From assembly GCF_019443445.1 (NCBI RefSeq), contig NZ_CP080378.1:3596001-3660000 (forward strand): 64,000 nt of DNA, in the 5' to 3' direction. Of the stretch, positions 1 to 6,353 are shown piece by piece. This DNA is from Massilia sp. PAMC28688 (GTDB taxonomy: Bacteria > Pseudomonadota > Gammaproteobacteria > Burkholderiales > Burkholderiaceae_D). The notes beneath the pieces are model-generated. The model was not told the DNA's origin. It ran no database searches and was given only the letters and a program-made list of their open reading frames with translations. Numbering within the stretch: the stretch's first letter is position 1; each line of letters opens with the position of its first letter. Made by a program: the position numbers and the translations under genes.

Positions 1-1039
1 GGACGGCTTGCAGATCCAGTTCGCCCACATCGGCGCGCGCCAAGGTATAGAGCTGGTCGATCAGCTTGTTCAAGGCCAGCACCTGGCGCAGCATCGCTTC
101 AATGTTTTGCTCACTGGCGGGCCGCACGCCATCCTGCATCGCTTCGAGCTGGGCGCGCAGTACCGACAGCGGGGTGCGCAGTTCGTGCGAGGTGTCGGCT
201 ACCCATTGGCGGCGCGACGACTCCACCTGGTCCAGCCTGGCGGCCAGTTGGTTGAAGCTGGCGGCCAGGTCGCCCAGTTCATCGCTGCGCGCGGCGTCGA
301 GCCTGGTCTCGTAGCGCCCCGCCGCCAGTTCACGCGCGCCATGGGCCAGGCGCAGGATCGGCTTGCGAAAGTGGGCCGCCAGCAGCACGGCGGCCAGTGC
401 GCTCAGTCCCACGCTGGCTGCCACGATAATCCACAAGCTGTTCTTCATCCGTTCCATGAATGCGCCCGCCATGGCGTCGCTCGGCAGCGTGGCCTTGGTC
501 ACGGCCAGATGGCCAACGACCACACCCGCGGCGACAATGGGCCGCCGCGCGCTGGCGTCGGCGGCCGCCTCTGGCCGGCCGGCCAGGTAGCCGCCGCTGG
601 CGTCGAGCAGCGTCACGCGGTCCTGCAGACCAAGCTCGCTGGCGTTCTCAGGCGCTTGCAAGGGGATCACCGGTGGCGGCAGCGGTGGCGCGACAAAGGC
701 GCCCGGCGGCGGGGGCGGGGGTGCCGGCGCCTCTGGCGCTGGTGGCGGAGGCGGTGGTGCGGGAAGGCCCCGCGCAACCTGCAGGCGCCCCAGTTCCTCG
801 GCAATCCAGCGCTGCCGGGATGGCAGGGCCGATGGCAGGAATTGCCAGCCTCCCGCTTCGCGGTAGCGGCGGCTCAGGTCACCGGAGAGTTCATCGAGCC
901 GATCGAGTTCGATGCCGACCGCGTAATCCGAGAAGCCGCTCATGACGTTGTGCCGCATCAGCATGACCGCTGCCGCCGCCACGGCCACGATGGCCAGCAG
1001 GACAGACAGGAACAGGCGATGGCCGATGGACAGTTTCAA
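1..1039 (-). CDS. Sensor histidine kinase, BaeS-like (3' end outside window)
   Basis: Inner-membrane two-component sensor kinase. The frame is read on the minus strand and runs off the left edge, so the catalytic ATPase domain is missing. The N-terminus has a membrane helix (about residues 7-24) after a TTG start at 1039 preceded by GGTAAA. A periplasmic segment follows with a very proline-rich stretch (about residues 85-120), then a second membrane helix, a HAMP domain, and an H-box reading DTSHELRTPLSVLRAQLEA with phospho-acceptor His285. The H-box wording, followed by MQDGVRP, resembles the envelope-stress kinase BaeS. The partner response regulator should lie left of the window. It sits 40 bp downstream of the hydroxylase gene on the same strand, but a link to iron is not shown. 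The TTG start is inferred because no ATG precedes the first helix. Confidence 0.85.
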   Translation of the reverse strand, partial: MKLSIGHRLFLSVLLAIVAVAAAAVMLMRHNVMSGFSDYAVGIELDRLDELSGDLSRRYREAGGWQFLPSALPSRQRWIAEELGRLQVARGLPAPPPPPPAPEAPAPPPPPPGAFVAPPLPPPVIPLQAPENASELGLQDRVTLLDASGGYLAGRPEAAADASARRPIVAAGVVVGHLAVTKATLPSDAMAGAFMERMKNSLWIIVAASVGLSALAAVLLAAHFRKPILRLAHGARELAAGRYETRLDAARSDELGDLAASFNQLAARLDQVESSRRQWVADTSHELRTPLSVLRAQLEAMQDGVRPASEQNIEAMLRQVLALNKLIDQLYTLARADVGELDLQAV

Positions 1040-1079
1040 ACGATTTACCGGTAAGGTCAAATCGCCAGTGTAGCCGGTT

Positions 1080-1760
1080 TTACAGCTCCGCCCACTGGCG
1101 CAGCAGGTTGTGATAGTGGCTGGTCAGTGTGATGACCTCGTCAGCGTCGCCAATGCGCATGCGCAGGCGCTGGATGGTTTGATCCAGTTCATGCAGCATC
1201 GACCGCTTGGCGTCGTCGCGCACCATGCTCTGCACCCAGAAGAACGAGCATACCCGGGTGCCGCGCGTGACTGGTTCCACTTTGTGTACGCTGGAGGAGG
1301 GGTACAGGATCATGTCGCCGGCCGGCAGTTTCACTTCGTGGGTGCCATAGGTGTCGGTGACCACCAGTTCACCGCCGTCATAATCTTCGGGATTGGCCAG
1401 GAACAGGGTGCAGGAAAGGTCGGTGCGCAGGGGCAGGGGACTTCCCGGAACGCTGCGGACCGACCCATCGACGTGGGCGCCGTAATGTTCGCCACCGGCG
1501 TAGCTGTTAAAGAGCGGCGGCACGGTGCGCAGCGGCAGCGCCGCCGAGATGTAAAGCGGGTGGCGCTGCAGCGCCGCCAGAATCACCGCGCCCAGTTCCG
1601 CGCCCAGTGCCGATGCTTCCGGCAGCTGGCGATTGCGCTTGACCTGGGCACCCTGCGGTCCCACTGTCGCGCGCCCGTCGGACCAGTCGGCGCCATCGAG
1701 GGTGCGCCGCATGGCAGCGACCTGGTCGCGGGTCAACACGTCGGGAATATGCAGCATCAT
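1080..1760 (-). CDS. piuC: Fe(II)/2-oxoglutarate PKHD-type hydroxylase (PiuC/YbiX family)
   Basis: Cytoplasmic 2-oxoglutarate- and Fe(II)-dependent dioxygenase of the PKHD family, about 226 residues, the usual length. The iron triad is visible as H96-x-D98 (in [11 protein letters not shown]) and H159 (in SSSVHKV), with R169 as the likely 2-oxoglutarate arginine. The ATG at 1760 is chosen because AAGGT lies 8 nt upstream; a TTG 6 nt earlier is too close to it. This family is found beside catecholate-siderophore receptors (ybiX beside fiu, piuC beside piuA); here a Fiu-like receptor is in the same divergent cluster. It is the last gene of the Fur-controlled leftward operon, 11 bp after the diflavin reductase. 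Its substrate is not established from sequence. Confidence 0.92.
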   Translation of the reverse strand: MMLHIPDVLTRDQVAAMRRTLDGADWSDGRATVGPQGAQVKRNRQLPEASALGAELGAVILAALQRHPLYISAALPLRTVPPLFNSYAGGEHYGAHVDGSVRSVPGSPLPLRTDLSCTLFLANPEDYDGGELVVTDTYGTHEVKLPAGDMILYPSSSVHKVEPVTRGTRVCSFFWVQSMVRDDAKRSMLHELDQTIQRLRMRIGDADEVITLTSHYHNLLRQWAEL

Positions 1761-1771
1761 GATCAACTACC

Positions 1772-3100
1772 TTAATAAACGTCGCGCCGGTAACGGCCCT
1801 GGGCATCGAGCTGGTCGAGCGTATCCTGGCCCAGCGCGTCAATGAGGACTTCGTGCACGCCGCCGGCCATGCCCTGCAGGCTGCCGCAGACATAGATGGC
1901 CGCGCCGTCAGCGATCCAGGCGCGCAGCATGGCGGTGCGCACGGCCAGCAGGTGCTGCACATAGGTGTGTTCGCCGCCGTCGCGCGAGTACGCCAGGTCC
2001 AGCTGCTCAAGCGAGCCGGCTTGATGCCACTGGCGCAGTTCATCGCCAAACAGCGCGTCATGGGCGGCGCTGCGCTCACCGAACAGCAGCCAGGTGCGCC
2101 CCTGCGGGCGGTTCTTGATGTGCGAACGCAGTCCTGCAATGCCCGTGCCGTTTCCGATCAAGATCATGGGCCGTGTTGCGTTGTCGCCGGCCTGGAAGCG
2201 CCGGTGTTCGCGCACGCGCATCCTGATGGTGTCGGCCTCCGCCGCGCCGCTGCACAGCCAGCCGGAGGCCGCGCCGTGCGTGCCGTCTTCATGAACATGC
2301 AGTCGCACCACCAGCTCGATGCGTCCGTCGGCCGGAAGGGAGGCAATGGAGTACTCACGCGGGTAATCCGGATCGGCCGGCGCGCTGACCTGTACCAGGT
2401 CGCCCGCCTGCCACTGCGGCCGGCTGCCATCGACAGGTTTGAGCCCAAGCAGATACACCGGCGCACCGGCACTGCCGGCGTTGAGCAGCGTGCGTTCCGT
2501 GATGCGCCACTGGCCGTAGTCAGGCGCGCTCCAGTCAGGGGCGTCGCTGGTGCCGGCCAGGTGGCTCAGGTGGTGCTGCCAGGTTTCGATGGCCGCCGGC
2601 GCCACGCGGTCTGCTTCCACGCGCTCGAACAGCGCCTGGGCGCCCAGCCCGGCCAGTGCGCTGTCGACCCGGCGGCCGAAGCCGCAGTAATGGGAATAGC
2701 TGCTGTCGCCCAGGGCCAGCACGCCGTAGTGCAGGTGTCCCAGGTTGGCACGGGTAGTGCTGATCATGCGGGCAAAACGTGCGCCGCTGTCCGGCGGGTC
2801 GCCTTCGCCGTACGTGCTGACAATGAACAGGACGCGCTGCGCCGCGCGCAGTTGTTCTTCGTCGAGTGCGTCGAGGCTGGCCACATGCACGCTAAGGCCT
2901 CCGGTGGCGAGCGTGTCGCGCGTGCGCGCGGCCAGGTATTCGCCGGTTCCGGTCTGGCTGGCATGGAGCACCAGCCAATCGGCCGTGCCGGTGGCCGTGG
3001 CCACGCTGCGGCGGCTGCGCCAGATGGCGGCGCACATGCCGCCATAGGCAAGCAGCATGGTGGCCACGATGGCCCAGCGCGTGGGATCCAGGTTCATCAT
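1772..3100 (-). CDS. Membrane-anchored diflavin reductase (flavodoxin + FAD/NADPH domains)
   Basis: 442 residues resembling the flavoprotein subunit of sulfite reductase, but with an N-terminal membrane helix (about residues 8-28). An FMN-binding flavodoxin domain follows (about 41-180, with HASQTGTGEYLA and STYGEGDPPDSG), then a ferredoxin-reductase-like FAD domain (about 195-305, REYSIASLPADG) and an NAD(P)-binding domain (about 310-440, LIGNGTGIAGLRSH). It should pass electrons from cytoplasmic NADPH via FAD and FMN to a membrane partner. No sulfite reductase hemoprotein gene is nearby; the neighbours are PepSY, DUF2271 and ApbE genes, so a ferric-siderophore reductase role is more likely. 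Its ATG overlaps the apbE stop (ATGA), implying coupled translation. In some bacteria PepSY and this module are fused in one protein; here they are separate. Confidence 0.9.
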   Translation of the reverse strand: MMNLDPTRWAIVATMLLAYGGMCAAIWRSRRSVATATGTADWLVLHASQTGTGEYLAARTRDTLATGGLSVHVASLDALDEEQLRAAQRVLFIVSTYGEGDPPDSGARFARMISTTRANLGHLHYGVLALGDSSYSHYCGFGRRVDSALAGLGAQALFERVEADRVAPAAIETWQHHLSHLAGTSDAPDWSAPDYGQWRITERTLLNAGSAGAPVYLLGLKPVDGSRPQWQAGDLVQVSAPADPDYPREYSIASLPADGRIELVVRLHVHEDGTHGAASGWLCSGAAEADTIRMRVREHRRFQAGDNATRPMILIGNGTGIAGLRSHIKNRPQGRTWLLFGERSAAHDALFGDELRQWHQAGSLEQLDLAYSRDGGEHTYVQHLLAVRTAMLRAWIADGAAIYVCGSLQGMAGGVHEVLIDALGQDTLDQLDAQGRYRRDVY

Positions 3101-4110
3101 TGCAGCATGTCGTCAAAGGCGCTGCTGGTGACTTCATGCAGGCCGCCGTCAGTTCGCACGATGAAGCGCGCGGCCAGCTTGCGCGCTTCCGCAAAGCGCA
3201 GCCCTGCCTCCGGACCGAGCACCGACAGGGCCGTGGAGAGGGCGTCGGCCGCCATGCATTCGGCATGCAGCACGGTGACCGAAGCCACCTGGTTGCGGAT
3301 CGGGTAGCCGGTGCGCGGGTCGAGCGTGTGCGAGGCGCGCGCGCCGGCGTATGAAAAGTGCTGGCGGTAGTCGCCGGAGGTGGCAATGGCCAGTCCGTGC
3401 AGGGCCGCCACGGTGTCGAGTTGCTGGCCGGCGTCGGGCACCGCTTCCAGCTGGACCCACCATGGCCCGCCATCGGGCTTGACGCCGGCGCCGCGCAGCT
3501 CGCCGCCTACTTCCACCAGGTAGTGGTGCACGCCATTGAGTTCCAGGCAGTTGGCCAGCTGGTCCACGCCATAGCCTTTGGCCACCGACGACAGGTCAAG
3601 CTGCACGCCCCCGGGCTGCAGGGCCTGGCGGCCGGCCGGATCGAGCTTGAGGCGCGCGCGGTCCTCGCGCGCCAGGATGGCGTGGACGATGTCTGCCGGC
3701 GGGGCATAGAAGCCGGCCTCGGTGTAACGCCGCTGCGCGCCGAAACCCCAGCAGTTGACCAGGGCGCCGGCGCAAGGGTCGTAGGCGCCGCCGGAGGCGT
3801 CTGCCACCTCCAGCGCGTAACTGAGCACCTTGTAAAAGGCCGAGGGGAGATGGTGCCAGCTGCCCGCTGGCGCCGCGTTAAAGCGGCCCAGGTCGGAGCC
3901 GCTCTCCCAATGGCTCATCTGGGCGACGATAATATCGAGCTGGCGCTGCAGCTGCTGCGCCATGCTCTCGCGCAGCCCCGCCTGGGCCGGCGCCAGCACC
4001 GCCTGCACCTGCCAGGTGGTCCCCATGGTGTATCCCGACGCCTGCGCCACGGCGCTGCCCGGGGCGGGCAGCTCGGGCGCAATCGACAGCGGAACGAGGA
4101 CGCGGCGCAT
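3097..4110 (-). CDS. apbE: ApbE-family FAD:protein FMN transferase
   Basis: Flavin transferase that moves FMN from FAD onto a threonine of extracytoplasmic target proteins, Mg-dependent. About 337 residues. Family motifs are clear: YTMGTTW near residue 28, DLSSVAKGYGVDQLA, the FAD-pocket segment VEVGGELR, SHTLDPRTGYP and CMAADALSTAL. No clear lipobox or cleavable signal is seen at the chosen ATG (4110), which is unusual because most ApbE proteins are exported; a longer N-terminus or an uncleaved signal is possible. A probable substrate is encoded two genes upstream: the DUF2271 protein with a D-G-V-S-G-A-T site. The gene overlaps the diflavin reductase by 4 nt. Confidence 0.93.
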   Translation of the reverse strand: MRRVLVPLSIAPELPAPGSAVAQASGYTMGTTWQVQAVLAPAQAGLRESMAQQLQRQLDIIVAQMSHWESGSDLGRFNAAPAGSWHHLPSAFYKVLSYALEVADASGGAYDPCAGALVNCWGFGAQRRYTEAGFYAPPADIVHAILAREDRARLKLDPAGRQALQPGGVQLDLSSVAKGYGVDQLANCLELNGVHHYLVEVGGELRGAGVKPDGGPWWVQLEAVPDAGQQLDTVAALHGLAIATSGDYRQHFSYAGARASHTLDPRTGYPIRNQVASVTVLHAECMAADALSTALSVLGPEAGLRFAEARKLAARFIVRTDGGLHEVTSSAFDDMLQ

Positions 4111-4119
4111 GGTGCGTGC

Positions 4120-4941
4120 TTACTCGGGCAGGATTTCGAGCGTGGCGGCGTAGCTGTAACGGCGGCTCTCGGCCGGGCCGTCTTCCGGCATGCCTTTTTC
4201 GGACGTGACCGGGTAGCCCGCGTGCAGCCAGTACATGCCCGGCTTGGGCAGCTTGAGCGACGCTTCGCCCTTGGCGTCCGTGGTCAGGCGCTGCTCACCC
4301 AGCACACCGCGATAGCGCACCCCGCCGGGGGTCAAGCTGAACTCGAAATTGGGCAAGGGCTTGCCGTCCAGCTGGAAGCGCCAGGTCGCCGTTTCGCCTT
4401 CGCGCATCTCGGTGGGATGTGTCACCGGTACCAGTTCCAGGCCCACACCTGACGGCTTGAGGGCGCCGGTGCTGGCGCGGTTCATGGTCACGAAGGTTTC
4501 CAGGCGCGCGTGCGTGCGCATGGTGCGCAGGCCGCTGGCACCGGCCGGTACATCCTTCGCGTAGTCTTCCTCGCTGCCGCGAAAGCGCTTGGTGGCGCCC
4601 GCTGCATCCTTGTAGCTGCCCATTACCGCCTTGGTGACCATGGCCACCTTGTAGGTGCCAGGCTTGGTCAGCTTGAGGTCGACGCTGCTGCGCTGCTTGC
4701 CCATCAGGGGCGTGGGCACCGGGGTCACCACGCCGTCCGGATCGGTGACGGTGGCGCTGTCCATTTTCAGGGCCACGTGGTCGATGTCGAACAGGCCTTC
4801 CGACACGGCGCCGTCAATCGTCACCCACGCTTCCTTGCCTTCGACATTGGTGACCTGGGGCAGCAGCCACGGGCGGTGTGCTGCCGCGTGCAGCGACAGG
4901 GTGGCCAGCGCGAGCGCCAGCAGGGTCTTCTTGATCGTCAT
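4120..4941 (-). CDS. DUF4198 (NikM-like) periplasmic protein
   Basis: 273-residue exported protein: signal peptide about residues 1-21 (TLLALALATLSLHAAAH) and a mature N-terminus beginning HRPWLLPQ, characteristic of DUF4198 proteins, where this histidine-bearing end is often exposed for metal binding. The rest is predicted beta-rich, with two Ig-like halves (about 30-135 and 165-270). DUF4198 proteins are found in metal-uptake and flavinylation gene clusters. Within this operon it lies between the DUF2271 and apbE genes (8 bp after the former, 9 bp before the latter). A role in handling iron or supporting the periplasmic reductase is inferred; no enzymatic motif is visible. Confidence 0.85.
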   Translation of the reverse strand: MTIKKTLLALALATLSLHAAAHRPWLLPQVTNVEGKEAWVTIDGAVSEGLFDIDHVALKMDSATVTDPDGVVTPVPTPLMGKQRSSVDLKLTKPGTYKVAMVTKAVMGSYKDAAGATKRFRGSEEDYAKDVPAGASGLRTMRTHARLETFVTMNRASTGALKPSGVGLELVPVTHPTEMREGETATWRFQLDGKPLPNFEFSLTPGGVRYRGVLGEQRLTTDAKGEASLKLPKPGMYWLHAGYPVTSEKGMPEDGPAESRRYSYAATLEILPE

Positions 4942-4949
4942 GTCAGGCC

Positions 4950-5468
4950 TCAGGGAGTAATTTGCAAAGTAACGGCGCCGAGTTCTTCCTTGCCCTTGGC
5001 GCTCAGGGTCTGCTTGCCGGTCAGCGGCAGCTTGAACGGCACGCGCACCAGTTCGCGGCCGCCTGCCTCGCGCGCCGCTTCGATGACCATCTGGTAGTCG
5101 CCGGCCGGCAGCTTGTCCAGCTTGGCCAGTTCAGGGCCAAAGCTCAGCTTTTGCTCGCCGGGCGCGCGGGTGGCGCCGCTGACGCCGTCCATGGGCAGCG
5201 TCATGTCGCGGCCGGCCTTGCGCCACCAGGTGCGCATGTCCTTGACCCACTTGGTGCCGGCGTTGTCCTTCTTTTTCACGTCATAGAGTACGGCCAGCGT
5301 GTTGACCGCCGGCTGCGCCGCGCTTTCGACCCAGATCGCCACATAGGGGCGGTGATATTCCGCCACCTTCAGGCGCGGGATCTCGAATTTGACGGTCATG
5401 TCGGCGCCAACGGCCCAGCCGCTGATCATCGGCAGGCTGAGGACGGCCAGGGTGTGATGTAGTTTCAT
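4950..5468 (-). CDS. DUF2271 periplasmic protein with ApbE flavinylation motif
   Basis: 172-residue exported protein starting at the ATG at 5468 (signal peptide about 1-22, LAVLSLPMISGWAVGA). DUF2271 proteins are small periplasmic beta proteins found with PepSY and ApbE genes. The sequence contains D94-G-V-S-G-A-T100, matching the ApbE target consensus in which the final threonine receives FMN. A longer upstream reading in the same frame overlaps the PepSY gene and has no signal peptide, so the shorter start is chosen. It is likely the periplasmic, covalently flavinylated electron carrier of the operon. Its electron acceptor (ferric siderophore or another protein) is inferred from the neighbouring TonB receptor. 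Confidence 0.9.
   Translation of the reverse strand: MKLHHTLAVLSLPMISGWAVGADMTVKFEIPRLKVAEYHRPYVAIWVESAAQPAVNTLAVLYDVKKKDNAGTKWVKDMRTWWRKAGRDMTLPMDGVSGATRAPGEQKLSFGPELAKLDKLPAGDYQMVIEAAREAGGRELVRVPFKLPLTGKQTLSAKGKEELGAVTLQITP
5169..5189 (-). other. Predicted flavinylation site D-G-V-S-G-A-T
   Basis: Codons 94-100 of the DUF2271 gene spell D-G-V-S-G-A-T, matching the D-x-x-S/T-G-A-T consensus of proteins modified by ApbE; Thr100 is the expected FMN attachment residue. An apbE gene lies in the same operon. Directly visible; modification is inferred. Confidence 0.85.
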
Positions 5469-5488
5469 GGAGACTCGGGTAAGTAGGG

Positions 5489-6130
5489 CTAGTGGGTAAA
5501 CAAGAGCGCAAGCAGCACCGGCACCAGGATGCCGAAGCCAATCACGGGCCAGGTGGACGGCCGGTTGGCCGCGTGCAGTTTCATGATGAGGAAACCGGTC
5601 AGGGAAAACACGATGCAGGCACCGGCAAAGATGTCGATGAACCAGCTCCATACGGGGCCGGTATTGCGGCCCTTGTGCAGGTCGTTCAGCCACGACACCG
5701 TGCCCCGGCTGGTGACTTCGTATTCCGCGCTGCCGTCGGCCGACAGCCGCAGCCAGCCATCGCCGCCGGGACGGGGCAGGGGAATGTAGGCTTCGCCGTC
5801 GCTCCATTCCGCTTCCAGGCCGTCGACCTTGATGTCAAACGCGGTCGGCACCCAGCCCGCGATGGCCGGTGGCAGCGGCTTGCGTGCGTCTTCATTGGCG
5901 TCGGCAAAGGCAGCGAGCCGCGCGGCCAGCGGCGCGGGCAGGGTGGCCTTGCGGTTGACGACCTTGGGGGCCGCCTCGATCTGCGCTGCGTGGTTGAGCG
6001 TGATGCCGGTGACGGAAAACATCAGCATGCCCAGCAGGCTGAGGGCCGCACTGATCCAGTGCCAGCGGTGCAGATTCTTGAGCCAGATTGCTCTGCTGGC
6101 GCTGGGAATGTGCGGCGTTGGGGTGGGCAT
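5489..6130 (-). CDS. PepSY-associated transmembrane protein
   Basis: About 213 residues with three probable membrane helices: near residues 24-46 (ISAALSLLGMLMFSVTGIT), and two C-terminal ones (FAGACIVFSLTGFLIM and VIGFGILVPVLLALLF). The periplasmic loop between helices 1 and 2 is a PepSY-type domain. Conserved-looking histidines flank the helices (NLHRWHW, TLNHAA, DLHKGRNTG), and PepSY-TM proteins are thought to use such residues to pass electrons. The ATG at 6130 has AAGGT 4-5 nt upstream; an in-frame TTG at 6154 would add eight residues. A Fur-box palindrome is centred about 39 bp upstream. It is the first gene of the operon and probably links the cytoplasmic diflavin reductase to the periplasmic flavoprotein. 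Confidence 0.85.
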   Translation of the reverse strand: MPTPTPHIPSASRAIWLKNLHRWHWISAALSLLGMLMFSVTGITLNHAAQIEAAPKVVNRKATLPAPLAARLAAFADANEDARKPLPPAIAGWVPTAFDIKVDGLEAEWSDGEAYIPLPRPGGDGWLRLSADGSAEYEVTSRGTVSWLNDLHKGRNTGPVWSWFIDIFAGACIVFSLTGFLIMKLHAANRPSTWPVIGFGILVPVLLALLFTH

Positions 6131-6158
6131 CGGGACCTTGGTTGGATTATGCAAAAGT

Positions 6159-6179
6159 AAATGATAACGATTATCATTT
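6159..6179. promoter_or_regulatory. Fur box, perfect palindrome
   Basis: Two 9-base arms AAATGATAA and TTATCATTT are exact inverted repeats around CGA, matching the classic Fur operator. It lies just upstream of the PepSY start on the minus strand, so it should repress the leftward iron operon when iron is plentiful. Confidence 0.92.
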
Positions 6180-6237
6180 GCATCGTCAACGGTTGGCGCG
6201 TTTAATTTTCAATTGGTAACAAGTCCTTGCGTTCATG

Positions 6238-6256
6238 AATGAGAACTATTATCATT
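6238..6256. promoter_or_regulatory. Second Fur box
   Basis: AATGAGAACTATTATCATT is a close match to the 19-bp Fur consensus (inverted arms AATGA/TCATT with a central ATTATC-type half). It sits about 98 bp upstream of the TonB receptor start on the plus strand and is probably that gene's operator. Confidence 0.85.
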
Positions 6257-6353
6257 CGCATTCATTTTTCGGCAAGCCACGCTCCCGGCGCCCAGTTCAG
6301 GCGGCGCCCGCCCAGCCAGCCCATCGCTTTTTTCATCTTCGCTGGGAGTCATC

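Noticed and set aside
8-1054. Plus-strand frame of 348 codons at the left edge
   Set aside because: Antisense to the histidine kinase, whose HAMP and H-box are clear.
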